This document shows positions 11,401 to 26,400 of a stretch of 64,000 nt of DNA, one piece after another. The position numbers and the translations under genes are program-made. The notes under the pieces are model-generated. The model saw nothing but the letters and a program-made list of their open reading frames with translations, was not told the DNA's origin and made no database searches. The DNA comes from Tillus elongatus (taxonomy: Eukaryota > Arthropoda > Insecta > Coleoptera > Cleridae), in contig OZ023264.1 of assembly GCA_964006375.1 (NCBI GenBank), positions 16,254,225 through 16,318,224 on the forward strand. Direction: 5' to 3'. Numbering within the stretch: position 1 is the first letter of the stretch; every line of letters begins with the position of its first letter.

Positions 11401-14400
11401 AACAAAAGTTCCTTAAACCAAGCTCCGTCACTGGTTTGTAGTCCTCTTTTTGCGCTCCGTCTTTGATGCAGATAAACATTATGAAACCTGTCAGGTAAAG
11501 TGATAAAGGCAGTTCAAGAAACAATTAAAATACAATACACTGAAAAATTTGCCTGCTTTTCATCTCCCTCTCGGTATCATTCTTTACCTAAGATTTGTAA
11601 GGTGATGTTAGTAGTAAGTAGTTTCATCAGCTGATGACGCTAACTGTGTTATTGAAACGATCCCCAGGTCTTTAAAAATATGTGTTGTGGTGATTTGGGT
11701 TCTCCAAGTGTACTTATAATCTTTTTTTTACATTTTTTTTAATTTCAACAACACACCACGAGGGCTTACAGCCTAAATACTATCGTACCGTGGGTGTCGA
11801 CAAGGAGGAAAGAGGCAACTTGTTAATTCTGGACTTGAAGGTTTGGAGGTTCGGGGGAGAAGCAAAAACATGTGCCGGCAAGGAATTCCACAACTTGGAA
11901 GTCCTCGGGACAAAAAAGCGGGCATAACAAGATGTTCTATGTCTGGTGACCTGTACAGTAAAAGGGTGCATTCGCTCAGTTCCCCTGGTAGATCTGTTGG
12001 GGGCAGTAGGTGGAGGAACTATGGAAGAAAGCTCCTCTGAGCAATACCCGTGCAGATATCTATAAAAGAGAGAGAGGTCACCAACGGCACGTCAGTGGTC
12101 AAGGGATGGCAGCCTTTGGGTGAGGGTAGGGTCACCGATGAGACATAGCTCTCTTCTAAATGGAGTCCAGGATAGCGAGTGTAGAAGCGGCAGCAGCACC
12201 CCAGATGTGGGAGCGGTATTCGAGGTTTGGTCTTATTTGTGAAGTATATAAAGTATAGAAATTAGCTGGTGAAAAGTATTTGCGAGCCCGGAAGAGGAAA
12301 CCTAATTTCTTAGCAGCCGCTTCTGTAATTGATGTCAACAAGTGAAAAGAACTCATTACTTTGAATAACTTGATGGTTAATTGTGATGGGTCTAGGGCTG
12401 GTGCATATCTTATGAGAAAGAAAGCAAGACTGTGATTTGGTGGGGTTGAATTGTACAAGATTTCTACTTCCCCAGTCTAATATTTTTTGAAGATCCAAGG
12501 AGATAGAACCCTCCATGGGTCTGCGATCCTCATCTAATTAGGCTAAAGTGACAGGCTTAGAATATTGTATATTTGAGTGGAGGGTGCTGTCGTCCGCGTA
12601 ACTGTGAACTGGGTTGGATGTGCTAGAGAGGAGGTCATTGATGTGGAGAAGAAAATCATAACAGTTTAAAATTAATAACCTGTGAAACTAGGTCTTATAC
12701 AAACCTGGTTGTTGGCTGATCGCTTTCCTGTGCAGGTCTTTTATTTCCTTGGTCTGTACCGCCTGCCTGAGTTGTATTACCACCCCCAAACACCATACTC
12801 TTCAGATATGACAATATATTTATAATAGGTGAAAAAATCATCCAGACGATTGATGTAAAGCCTCCCCTGGTGGTGGATACTGCAGTGCTAATAGGGCGAC
12901 GAATTAACAAAACAGCGTTAGGCACCAATTCCAAATTAGCCAGAGTTTCAGAATTATCATTATTGGTGAATTCACGCCTGGGAAAAACTGTTGACAGTGT
13001 GAAATCCCTTGAGCTCACATTTAGATTTGCGATGATGTACGATCTAACATTCTCTAAAGTGTTTTGAGCATCGAACATGTGTGTCTTGACGCTACCATCT
13101 GGTAATTTGAATTGAAGATTAGCTTTATTGTAATCTGTTGGTTCTTTTGGAGCACGATGAGTAACTTGTGGCTGTGGTGGTGATGAATTAGCAGCTGGTG
13201 GTGATGATGAAAATCTAACGGCTCGTTCTGCTTTATCTTGTGCTATCTGAGCTAGCACTCTCTGTCTGGCAGCTTGATTGTCACGTTTCTCCTTCTCACG
13301 TTCTTCCATTATTTGTTTGAGTTCTTGGTCTTCTTGCCATTTCTTCAATTGCTGAACACCCTGCCCCATTTTGCGACGTTCTATTTCTTTTTGTTTCTCT
13401 TTCTGTAAGATTAAAAACATTTATCAAATTATATATAGTAATGCAACATAAAAATATTGTACAGTGAAGTTCGACGAATTTTCGTCGTTATAGACGCACG
13501 TTGTTATATAGGTCTGGATTTTTTTTTATAAAAAAAATAAAACAAATAAAACACAATCAAATCATATACAGTTTGCTTAGAGATATACAAATAACGAGTT
13601 ATGAAAAACAAAATTTAAGTAAATACATGAATAGTGTTTTTTGGAAAAATTTTTAATTTTTGTTTGCTTATGGTATTGTAGCAAATAGTCTTTTTACAGT
13701 GTTGTCTCGAACCTTTGCTTGAGGCAAAAATAATTGATATCTTCTACATATCAAATATTGTATGCTACAATATACCCAAATTTTGTATTTAAGGAAATGA
13801 TATACAGGTTACGTTAGGTTTGTATGTGAGTGGGCCATATCGGTCCCTCCACCGCGACCATAAGGTCTATTGTGGCTCACGCCTAATGTCTATATTTCGC
13901 CCAACAAATCCAGCCTCCTACAGAGGTCTATAATCTTTGTGGGCGAAAGTTGATCCAGATCCTCTGGGGCAAGCTTTACCTTGCCAAAGAGCAGGTATCT
14001 AGTCCTGTCCGCTGCTGGACAGGAACACAGCACGTGCTCTGCTGTCTCGTCACTCTCCATATACAGCCGGCACTCGGTCTCCTGACCGACCCCAATACAG
14101 TGCATGTAGTGCCGCAAGCGGCAGTGTCCTGTACACAGGCCTAGAGTACTCAGTTGTTGTCTGTTCATCTCTAGAAGTTTTTTAGCCCTTAACTCAGACA
14201 GGCCATTTATGAAGGCCTTAGAGTGGGCTAATCCTGGAAGATTTTACCAATATTGGATTGTCATTCTTTCTGTCCAGGTCTTTAAGGTGCGTTTTGCTGT
14301 GCAAGATGTTATCCCCAGCACCGGTTCTGGTCCGACAAAGTCTCTCTGGGCACCACTCCTGGCAAGCGTGTCGGCCGCAACGTTGCCATCATGGTCCAAG

Positions 14401-17400
14401 TAACCCGGTGTCCAGACCAACGACACCTCATTACAGCTGCCCAATTCGTTAAGGGCAGATTTACAACTCCATACCGTCTTTGAATACACTGGTAGGAACC
14501 AAGAGCCTTTATTATTGCAGCTTGGCTATCTGCATATATCTTTATCGATTTGTGTGTGCACAGGTTTTTTATACTTTCCCTTGCACACATCTCGAGGGCA
14601 TACACTTCTGCTTGGTGTATGGTTGCGTACTTGCCGAGGCTAGCTGATACTCTAGCATCGGTGCTGCCCCCATATGCGCCGGCTCCTACTCCCAAATTGG
14701 TTTTGGAGCCGTCAGAGTACCAGCAGAGGTCCGCTCTCAACAGGGTCATTTGATTTCCGTCCCAGTCCTCCCTTTCCGGGAGGACGATCTCGAAAGACAG
14801 ATCTCTGCTGATCTTTGTAGGCATCAAGTCTGAGACCATTCCCAGAATCCTGTGACCATCAATGTCATCAAGGAGACCGGACCCTCCCAGACTGACTTCC
14901 TTCGGCATGCTGTCTGCCGTTTGCTTTAGTCTGTATGTTGTCCACCTCGCCACCCTCTTCAACCATATGTGAAGAGGGGGAATATTAAGGAGGGCCTCCA
15001 GAGCGGCTGATGGTGCGGTGCTTATCGCTCCCGTTATCATCAGACAAGCTTGTCTCTGTAGATGAGCCAGTTTGGCCCTCGTGATACCACGAAGTGCCTT
15101 AGGCCACCAAACTATGGCTCCATATGTTATCATTGGTCTGATAACCACCACATAGAGCCAGTACATCTGTTGGGGGTTTGTTCCCCAGTTGTTACCACAG
15201 ATTCTCCGGCAGATCCACAGGGACAGTTTAGCCCTGCGGATAACATTTCCTAACTGTACGTCCCAGTTGAGCTTCTTATCTAGGGTAACTCCCAGACATT
15301 TTGTTTGGTCCGAAAATGGAATGGTTTCCCCCATAAGAATAGGTGGTTTTAATTTGTCCAACCTTTTTCTTCTGGTAAATGGAACAATGATCGTTTTGCG
15401 GGGGTTCACAGACATCTGTTCCCTCCGGCACCAATCATTGATTACATTTAGTGCCTCTTGAAGAGTACTTGCCTCCTCAGATTTGCCTCTAACCACTATG
15501 ACGAGATCATCAGCATACGCCTGGACCTCAACCTCCCAGAGTCCGAGGATAGCCAGCAAATCGTCCACAAAGAGGGACCATAGCAGGGGGGATAGAACGC
15601 CCCCTGATGGCACCCCCTCGCAGCCCTGACGCCGACCTCCTCCCCCCGCAACTTGGTAATAATGGTCCGATTGTTCAGCATGTTTCCGATCCAGCCACAG
15701 ATGGTAGGTTCCACCCCCCTAGTGATAGTGGCCTCGTAGAGGGAGATCGGTAATGCATTATTAAATGCTCCTTCGATGTCGAGAAATGCCGCCACCGCAA
15801 CCTCTCCATTTTCCAGAGAGTGTGTGATTTTCTCGACAAGGTTATTGAGCGCTAACTCAGTTGATTTGCCAGTTTGGTAGGCATACTGGTGGGTATTTAG
15901 GGGGTTGTTGGCTAAGATGTTCCCCCTAATGTGTCCGTCCAGTATTTTTTAATGATATAAAAACACTGAGGAATTTTGGTTAGTTCGATGATAGATTTTG
16001 AATTTTTAAGAAGTTAGTGAACCTAAGACATACTATTTCCGTGGTTCGAAGCAACATATTTGCTTGGATTCGTTTATAGGTTGGTTTGAAGAAAAAAAAA
16101 CAAAAAAAAAAAAACATGGGTTCACACACCTCTAGTATAAATATTGTCTCGAAATAAAATCTACCAACAGAAGTGTTCTTTCAAGGCCAATTTTATCACC
16201 ACTTCTCATCAACAAGTAGTATGCAATTTCCCTACAAAGTGGGTGGTGTACCATTGGCTAGGACTGAAACGCAGAGGGATCTTGGCATTGTATATGATGA
16301 ACATTTAAGTTTCACTGGACATATTCAAACAATTACGGCATCCTGTTTGAAGTTGATGGGTTTCATTATGAGGAATGACAGACCATTCTCCAATTTGGAT
16401 AGCTTAAAATGATCTATTTTGCTTATATTCAATCGAGGCTTGAATATTGTAGCTTGGTTTTTATAGTGTTTAGATTGGTGCTTTAGAAGATGTTCAGCGT
16501 ATGTTTTTAAGACACCTTGTATATAGGGAATCTGGTACCTACCCACAGAGGGGATGCGATCGTGGCCAATTGCTGATGCAAGCTGGCATACTCAGTTTGT
16601 ATTCGTGTAAAAAAGTTGCATCTGTGATGTTTCTGCATAACTTGTTTCATGGTAGAGTTGATTGTCCAGACTTATTGATGCAATCAAATTTCTCAACTTC
16701 ATGGGCTGCATCTAGACTGGTGAGAGTGTTTAAGCCTCCAATACCAAAGACTAACTCGTATATGAAATCACCTGTGTACACAATGAGCTCTGACTTTAAT
16801 GACATTGCAAACTTGTGCGACTTCTATTCGGATAAGGCTGCGGTTATTCGTAGAGTGGCTATATCTTACTTTGTTGGTTATTAGGACCATTATATGTACT
16901 GTTTTGAGGAATTTCTGCCTTGTGATGTTTTGTACAGTATTTTAGTTTTGTTTTTGGAAGTATTTTTTGTTCATATTGTTACATATTGTTCTTTTTGTAT
17001 GGTGCCCTATTAATGGGATTATCCTGTTGGGCATGTATTCAATAAATAAATAAATGAATAAATAAATAAATAAACATTGTTTGCAATAGCTTATCCGGTC
17101 CTTAATTGCAACTAAATAGATCTGTAAATATGCAGTTTGACCATAACTTTCTTAACTTAAAATGGCTAATGATTTGCGAATAAAACTTTACATGATGATG
17201 TACTAATTGTAAACAAGGAAACCAGTTTATTAAAAAAATACAGATACTCTTCCAGCGAACTCGGGCTCCTACTTTCAAAAGAAAATTATTATACTTGATA
17301 AAAAAATCTAGCTTACCTTCTTCTTAGCTCATTTTTGAACACTTTTGAGTACCAGTTGAAGTTGATATCAAAAACCTTAGATTTTGTTATTGAATATCAA

Positions 17401-20400
17401 AGACAATAAAACTGGTACTGTCTTTGCATAGTATAGAAATTCACTAAAATTTTATATTTGACAACCAAATTACATTAAATGACAGTGACTGATAATGTTA
17501 CTGAAAGTAAACTCCCAAGGAAAATTGACACCCTGACATTATTTTAAAAGCATAGACATCAAAGAAAAAAATAAACATACATTTATAAAATAAGGCCCAA
17601 TGACTTCGTTATCCAAGATTCCACAGCAGACGTTTACACTGAATGTTTTCTGGTGTCTTGAAACACTGGACATGTTTGGATTTTCAGTACTCCAGTAATG
17701 ATGATTGCCTTTGTTAAATAGTCTATTGTTTGTGAAACAACTTTCATCCGTCCATAGTATCTTGGACCCTAGGTTCTCCTGGATCAGAGACTGACTAATG
17801 AACCACTGGCAGAAATCAATGCTTCTTGAGTCAGCAAATGGTGTCTAATATGTTATCTATACAAGTGATGTTTTTGCTTGCTTAATATCTTCGACAGGGC
17901 TTGTTGTGACATTCCACATTGTCTGGATATTTCACTGGTTGAAATGAATCGATGTTAACTTCACCCATAACATTCACAGTATTAATATTTGGTTCTTCAT
18001 TGTAATGGGTTCTCGCTTCTGTGACACAACCGGAACTTCTCATCACCAGAGCAATTCTTGCAAAAATTTTCCGGCTTGGTTGTTATCATTCTGGGTATTT
18101 GTTCATAAGCTTCTGAAGCAATATGTGAATTTGTGTATATAAACGAATGTATATTTCGTACATATCTGTTTTTTCCTCTACAGTGAAGCCTACCATTTTC
18201 AAATTTAAACAGCCTTCAGGGCAGTCAATATCTGCGTCATCATAAACTGAGACAGATATTTACTCTGATATCACAACAATGTCAACCATGGTAACCAAAG
18301 GCTAGGTCATAAAATCAGCTAGTATTAGAAATTGAGCTAGGTACGCAATTTATTAATGATGATGAGGCATGCTATATTGCCATATGGTGAATTTTCCCCT
18401 CTTTTCTAATCCATAAAAATTCAACATGGCGCCCATAAGCAAAAAAGTTGACAATTTTCCGGGTACAACTGACAATGACACTGCGAAATAAACCACACTA
18501 TTCGATTTCGCATGTGCTTTTAAGGGGAAAACTTTTTGTTGGGAGAAAATGGACGAAATATGAAATGTGCATCTGCATTGACAGAATGCTAAAAAAGTCA
18601 ATAAGTTACAACATAAACAATAACTGGTAAACGTTGAATATAAGGTACAGAGAACATTGACAGTTACGAAATTGGAATGTGAACTGGTAAATTGCTTGCA
18701 GGGTTGCCACATTTATTTACTCCAATATGTTTGTTTCTTGTTCGTCGCATTCGTTCTCTCACTTATAAAACGTTAATTTGATCTAGTGCAGCTGTTTTAT
18801 AAATTGTTTTCATTTATTGGTCGTGTCTTTCCAGTTCATGTTTGATGTGTATTGCTGTTATAATTTCAATAGTTAAATAAAGATGAACTGAGTATCTTAT
18901 GTGTTAGGTTTGTGTAGGTAATTTGTTAGTATATGATTCTTTTAATTCGTGTTTATTGTGTGTTGTTGCTATCACTTTAAGTAGTTTGTAGTCTAAGAGA
19001 GGAACTTGTTGTCAGTGTTAGATTAATGTGGGTAATTGGTGACTATCTAGTGGAAGTGTCTTTTGTAGGTAATTTGTTAACATTGGAAGTGTCTTTTTAG
19101 TTAGTGTTTGTTGCGTGTTGGGTGTTATAATTGTAATAAATTGTTGAAATTGTTTCTACAGCCCTGGGCAAGGCTGAACTTTTTGCCTTGTTGTTCGCCG
19201 GCACTTCTAATCACAACCCACCTCCTAAATGTTCATCCACCAACAGTCCCCAATGTCGCACATTAAATGACGGATATCAGTTTCAAAACTAAAAAGGTAC
19301 GAAATATGCTATCTTCTCTTAATACCAGGAAAGCCTCTGGCCTTGACGAGATCCCAGCAATTGTTCTCAAAAAATGTGCACCAGAACTTGCTCCTGTGCT
19401 GACTCGTCTGTTTCAGACATCTTACAATAGAGGCATATTCCCTAGTAACTGGAAAACTGCTCGAGTACAACCCGTCCCTAAGAAAGGATCCAAAGCGCTT
19501 CCTAGCAACTACAGGCCTATTTCTCTCCTTTCAGTCATCTCTAAAGTGATGGAAACGTATATAAACACCGAATTACTAAAATTTCTTGAAAAACAGTCTA
19601 ATCCACGACAGGCAGTATGGATTCCGTCAGCGCAGATCAACTGCCGACCTCCTTTCCTTTGTCACCCATTCTTGGAAGAAGTCTATGGAACTACACAATG
19701 AATCCCAGATTGTCGCTCTAGACATATCCAAAGCATTCGACCAGCGCTGCTTGATAAACTTCCGGCCTATGGCCTACCACCAAAACTCTGTACGTGGATA
19801 GCAAATTTCCTCTCCAACCGGAGCATTTCTGTTGTCGTGGATGACCATTCCTCTAAACTGTATCCAATTAATGCAGGAGTTCCTCAAGGTTCAGCTTTAG
19901 CCCCTACTTTGTTTCTTCTCCACATCAATGACCTCCTTTCTAGCACATCCAACCCAGTTCACAGTTACGCGGATGACAGCACCCTCCACTCAAATATACA
20001 ATATTCTAAGCCTGTCTCTTTAGCCCATTTAGATGAGGATCGCAGACTCATGTAGGGTTCTGTCTCCGTGGATCTCTAAAAAAAAATATTAGACTGGGAA
20101 AGTAGAAATCTTGTACAATTCAACCCCACCAAATCACAGTCTTGCTTTCTTTCTCATAAGAGATAAACCAGCCCTAGACCCATCACAATAAACAACCAAA
20201 TTATTCAAAGTAATGAGTCATTTTCACTTGTTGGCATTTCTGTGGACCGAAATCTCAATTGGCACCAACATGTCACATCAATTGCAGAAGCGGCTGCTAA
20301 GAAATTAGATTTCCTCTTCCGGACTCACAAATACTTGTCACCAGCTAATCTCTATACCTTATATACTTCACAAATAAGACCAAACCTCGAATACTGCTCC

Positions 20401-23400
20401 CACATCTGGGGTGCTGCTGCCGCTTCTACACTCGCTATCCTGGACTCCATTCAGAAGAGAGCTATATGACTCATTAGTGACTCTACCCTTACCCAAAGGC
20501 TGTCATCCCTTGCCCATCGACGTGCTGTTGGTGACCTCTCTCTCTTTTATAGATACCTGTACGGGCACTGCTCATAAGAGCTTTCTTCCATAGTTCCTCC
20601 ACCTGCTGCCCACAACAGATCTACCAGGGGAACAGAGCGAATGCACGCTTTTACTGTCCAGGTCACCAGACATAGAACAACATTGTGGAATTCCTTGCCA
20701 GCACATGTTTTTTCTTCTCCCCCGAACCTCCAAACCTTCAAGTCCAGAATTAACAAGTTGCCTCTTTCCTCCTTGTCGACACCCACGGCACGATAGTATT
20801 TAGGCTGTAACCCCTGGTGGTGTGTTGAAAAAAAAAAAAAAAAAAAAGTCGACACTACCCAAGTAATGGCTGCTGAAGCCAGTCTGGGAGAATATCATAA
20901 TTTAAGAAACATTATCAAGAACTTTTCTACCCCTTTGTACATATTAATATGGCTAGCAAGGAGTAAATTAATCAGGAACTGCTAGTTATGTGTTACATGT
21001 AACAAAATGTCTCACGCCAAGAGAGTCACAGGAAAAATATTGTTGGCGGTGTAGGAGATGCTGTTTGATTTCTAGTGTAAGAGATTGGTCTATTTTTTTT
21101 TGGAAAAGCAAACTTTCATTAAAGCATTACACGTAATTATTATTTTAATAATTAATTTCATTCAGTATAAATTAAAACAATTACATTACGTTTTTGTAAT
21201 ATAACTCAGAGCACAGTGATTTTCGAATGGGTGGAGTAGAAAAGACAAAGGGCATGCAAAATAAGCCAAAGGCTGTGGTGTTATCGGGGCGGCAAAGACG
21301 CGGACGAGCCCTAAGGAAGGAAAAAAAATATATATCTTTATCAAAATCTTTGTATTTGTTCAAATAGGAGCACGAGAATTTCGACAAGTGCTTACTAATT
21401 GATTTGTCTCTTAGGTTATAAGGTTATATCGTGACTAGGCCATAACGGTCCCTCCACTGAGACCTTAAGGTCTATTGTGACTGAATGTTTCTCTTACTAA
21501 CAATAAACACTTACCTCTTCCTCTTCTTTCTGTTTTTGTAATCGCTTTTGCTCGATCAATTCCTGAGCCCTCCGCACTTTATCTTCATGAGTCATTTCTT
21601 TAACCTTATCAGCTTGATCACTTTCAGGCATACTGCTAGTGCTAGTAGGGTTTTCAGGTTTACAGCTTGTGGGGCTTTCAGATTTACTGCTTTCAGTGTT
21701 TTTCTGTATTGTACAAACACCATTTTCACAAACTACATTCGGTGGTGGTGATGATTTGGATTCTGTTTCAGTTGAAGAAGGTTGTTTCACTTGAGACTCT
21801 GTTTTGGCTGGAGATGTTTTGTCATTAGATACTGTCTTGGTTGTTGACGGACTATCTCCTTTACCATGATCACTTTCTTTTGCTGGTTCCTTTTCTTCAG
21901 TCTTGTGAGTTGCTGCTGTTGAGGCCACTGGTTCACTACTGGACTGTGATGATTGTTGCTCATTTTTCAAGAAATCTTCTAAACTCTTAGCTAGATACAG
22001 AAAAACCAATTACTCACAACACTAACTTCACAAGGAATTATACCAGTGTATTTAGCTGACAAATAAAATAACGAATATGAGTGGAATCATCCAATTATAT
22101 GGTTAAAAAAATTAAAGACGGGGCAAATTCAATAAGGTGCCGACTTAAAACAAATACAGTATACTCTGGATTATTCATGTGCGGATTATCTGTGCTGACA
22201 AAATTATCACAATTTCAAATCAGGAATAGATCGAGATTTCAATTTTTAGTGAATTTCTTAGAAAAAAAATCACTAATGCGGAGATCCCGACTTTTGAAAA
22301 AATCTAAGTAGGCGTTGATCTGACATGTCTAAGACTTGCACATTATCAGGACACTTTTTACAGAGTATTCTTTTTGTGCTATTCTTAACTTTGGATTGTC
22401 ATTTGTTTTTGAGCTACAGGTATCAACGTTTGTTTTTATTATGGCGACCATGCTCATGTGATAGCCTGTGAAAAGAGCTTTCCAGTGATGTACAACATGC
22501 TTGAGAAATCTTGTAATTGCACTGACAATTTTGAGAAAAACCGTTTTGAGGATAGTAGGCTATGAAATCCAATATGAGAAAACAAATGACAAAAAAAAGT
22601 GTTCAAAAAGCAGTAGGCCTAGGAGTCTAACAATAGACTTCTACTTTTAACATAATTTTCCGTAATGATTCACGATAAAAAATAGGAACTTTGGGCACAC
22701 CAATGAATCGGCCCATTCAATGGAGGGTGAAGTTTTATAATGCTCTGTCTCCAGTCTAGGCTGACGATTGATCAGTTGTCTTTTGCGGTCCAGAGCTTTA
22801 CATTCGCACAAGATGTGCTGGGCTGATTCCTCCCCCTCGCCGCAGAGTTTGCATGCGAGGTCCCCCTCGAACCGCCCCATTTATGCAGGTGTTTCTTAAC
22901 AGCCATGTGTCCCGTCAAGAGTCCTGTTATGTTTCTGAGCTGTCCTCTGCTAAGATTTAGCAGCTCCACAGCTCTTTTTGAAGTGGGTTCCTCAATTACT
23001 GACTTGCTATGTCTGAGCCCTGGACAGTTTGCCCAGTACACCTTGTGTTCGTTTCTGACCCAGGACTTAATGGATTCCCTGGCAGTGCTCTTCGTCACGC
23101 CCAGGACCGGTTCTAATAATAACAATAATAATTTATTGAACAATATAGATTTTCTATACAAAACTTACAAGATTAATCAAGAGCCTGGTTGTTAAATAAC
23201 ATTAAAAGTCATCAAAGTCGAAGACTTGTTGATGATACTAGTAACATCATTCTCTCTAATAAATGGTTCTGCTGCCCTCTCTTCGCGAGACTCTCAGCTT
23301 CTTTATTGCCTTTGACCCCCGAGTGACCCGTCACCCAGATGAGGGTCATCTCATTCTGCCCAGCCAGGTCACTCGTCTCGTCTCGGCATTCACTTACTAG

Positions 23401-26400
23401 CTTTGAATTTACCCAAGGGCTAAGCGCTAGTGTTAGGTCTTAAGCTATAATATTGTTGAGTATATGACAAATGCCATCTATATAGGCAATGGCAAGTTAC
23501 CCACACATGTCTTATGAAGTAGTTACTTTCGTTAGTAGTTCATTTTGTCTATAAATAGTTTGTTTTTCGTTTGACAAGTAGATAAATAGTGTGTGTGTAA
23601 TAATGTGCTGGTAATGGTTGACGTTTGTTAGAAGCTGTACAGTATTTAATTTCTTTTTAAAAAGTCACAATGAAACTTTTGTTTTTGTATGAACACTGCG
23701 TAAAATAAAAACCTTTAATAAAAGGAAAAAGAGTGTAATTAAACCAATCCCCGAAACTAAAAACTAACAAATATTCATACTGCATTATCTAAATATTGTA
23801 AAGTGCGAAACAAATAAAGTCTTGTTAATCTTTATAAAATAACATTTAGATTTTTCTTTCAGTTTTAAGGATCTCCCATTTAATTAATATATCAAGAGAA
23901 TATACAAACCTTGTGGTGTATGAATCGGAAATCCACTAACTGCTAAAACATGGTCTATTCTTGCAGATAATGCAGAAGCATCTTCAACATCTGTAATTAT
24001 TTCTACAGGCAAGCCAGCTTTTCCTATAAAATATATCGATGGTATACTGATGCCCTTATCTATACATTCTATGTTAAGGATATAACTTTTTATATTTATA
24101 AACAAAAACAAAACAAATAGTTTGGCTAAAATAAGTTTGCTGATTACATAATTATTTGACTCAGCATTGTACAAGGTTAGGGTTATAAATGATAACCCCC
24201 TTTTATTTTCATTATTTCTGGGCTAATTGATCCGTTCGAAAACCTATTTTGAACAATTTTTAACGTAGTTTTTGAATCTGCTATCGCTTTTTAAGAATTT
24301 TAAAAATTGTACGAGGTGTAACAAAAAATATATTATTTTTAAATGGAACACCTGTATTTTTTTACATATTATAATTTGTAGATTTTTTCTGATTACAACA
24401 ATATATAGTTATAGCACATTTGGATAAGCAGTTTTTAAGTTATGATGAAATATGTAAAACGACAAATCTGTTTACGTATTACACAATAATATATGAAGTA
24501 GCCTTTGGAAATAAATTTTTAACTTTGTATAAACGTCAAAAAGTCAAGATTTGTTAGTGCTTTTTCTATTAGGAATCTTTATTGTGTGCAAAAAAGCGAT
24601 CATGCCTTATCATAGTTTAGAATAGGCGTAGAATTTTAGAAATATTCTTATATTGCAATAAAAACTTGACTGCTTCACAAAGAGAGTTTAGAAGACTGTA
24701 TCCGAATGAGACCGTGCCTGGCAAAGGAACATTCAAGAAAATGTACAATAAATTTTGTGACACAAATTCATTAAAGAATGCAAATAGAAGAAAACGGAGG
24801 AATACTATTGGTGAGGAAATACAAATGAATATTCTATTATCGGTTATAGAAGAGCCAAGTCGGTCTACTTATTTTGTAGCTAAAGATTTAAATGTAAGCT
24901 AAAGCAGCGTTATGCAACTTTTAAAAAGAAATAAGTATAAACCTTTTCACATTCTTCCTGTTCAACACTTAACCGAAAATGATCATCGACAGAGAATACT
25001 GTTTTGCCAACAAATTATTGAAAAAAATATAATGAAAACAATGATTTTTTGCGAAATGTGTTTTGGACTGATGAGTCGTCCTTTTCTACAGCTGGTTTGT
25101 TTAATAGACATAACAAACATCATTGGGCTACAGAAAATCCACATATGGTAAAGCAAATAGAAAAACAAGGACGTAAAACTGTCAATGTGTGGTGTGAGAT
25201 ACACCAAAACAAAATAATTGGTCCATTTTTTTTTTACATACAAATATCACAGGTGTAGTTTATCTCCATTTGCTACAAGAGCAAGTTGAGAAATATTTGG
25301 ATGACTTGCCAGTTATTCTAAATTTATGAGCAATCTGGCAGCAAGACGGAGCTCTCATACATAACGTTAGACCTGTGACGAACTACTTAAACCAAAAATA
25401 TGACCTCTGGATAGGAAAAAATGGTCCCATCCATTGGCCGGCTAAAAGCCCCGATTTAAATCCGCTAGATTTTATCCTTTGGGGGTGCTCTCAAGAACAA
25501 TATTTATAGTGAAGAGCTGTCGGAGGACACTGTGCAATTAAAACAGCTTATACGACGAGAAATAAATTCTTTTAAGGAAAATGCAGCGGTATTTCAAGAT
25601 GTGCGATCAAATTTTTTACGGCGATGTTTCAAATGCTTAGAAAACAACGGAAGTTATGTAGAAGATACAATGTAAATCTTTATATTATTTTCTAATTTTT
25701 GTAAGTTTGATACTTTTATGTTATTTGTTTCCTTGTGTATGGTTTCGTTATATATTTTGTTGTGACAATCATTGAATAGATATCTTAGTTAGTTTTGTAT
25801 AATAATTAACTAATTATTGACAAATCATATTTTTAGGATAAACTAATAGTTTGACGTTTGTATACAAAATTAAAATTTTGTTTCCAAAGGCTACTTCGTA
25901 TATTATTGAGTAATACGTAAACAGATTGGTCGTTTTACATATTTCATCATAACTTAAAAACTGCTTATCCAAATGTGCTATAACTATATATTTTTGTAAT
26001 CAGAAAAAATCGACAAATTATAATATGTAAAAAATACAGCGTGTTCCATTTAAAAAAAGCTATATTTTTTGTTCCACCTCGTACATTTTTCAAAATTCTT
26101 AAAAAGCGATAGCAGATTCGGAAACTACGTTAAAAATTGTTCAAAATAAGTTTTTGAACGAATCAATTTGCCCAGAAATAACGAAAATAAAAGAGGGTTA
26201 TCATTTATAATACTCACCCTGTACATACACCATACAAATTTCCAGGCCCAATTAAATGTACTTGACTCGTAAAACATACTATTCCAAAGGGGGTACCATT
26301 ACTACAAAGGGTAATTCTGAAGCTAAGGGGCCAAGGTTAATTTTGATTTTTTTTTCACAGAAACATGCTTAAAACCACCCTTGTATGCATAAGCAACAAG

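Larger units (their letters stand above)
10880..11730 (+). mobile_element. Penelope-like element fragment: RT thumb, GIY-YIG endonuclease, pLTR piece
   Basis: Plus-strand remnant in UBXN4 intron 5. In the forward frame, a basic thumb/linker region leads to [13 protein letters not shown] and [18 protein letters not shown] endonuclease then starts at 11147 with [21 protein letters not shown] and an R-x-x-H-type helix. The end of the domain (WDNNHHIG, about 11290) is one frame away. GIY-YIG downstream of RT is the hallmark of Penelope-like elements. At 11600-11715 the sequence resembles the pseudo-LTR pieces at 43060-43155 and 54330-54430, including a decayed hammerhead motif. The upstream RT core is absent. 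Confidence 0.85.
13812..15945 (-). mobile_element. RNase H-bearing LINE (I/LOA/R1-like), copy 2
   Basis: Best-preserved copy of the family, in UBXN4 intron 4 and in the same orientation as the gene. On the minus strand it encodes RT from [14 protein letters not shown] (first catalytic Asp) through the [14 protein letters not shown] block, [12 protein letters not shown] (catalytic Asp pair) and the thumb. It then has RNase H ([36 protein letters not shown]) and the CCHC-type finger ([18 protein letters not shown]). The 3' end reads CCCACTCACATACAAACCT and is followed by telomere-like AACCT units with changes. 5'-truncated near 15945: no endonuclease is present. Confidence 0.88.

Noticed and set aside
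18353..18712. 119-residue minus-strand frame with Cys-rich sequence
   Set aside because: No domain recognised, lies in an intron, composition as expected by chance.
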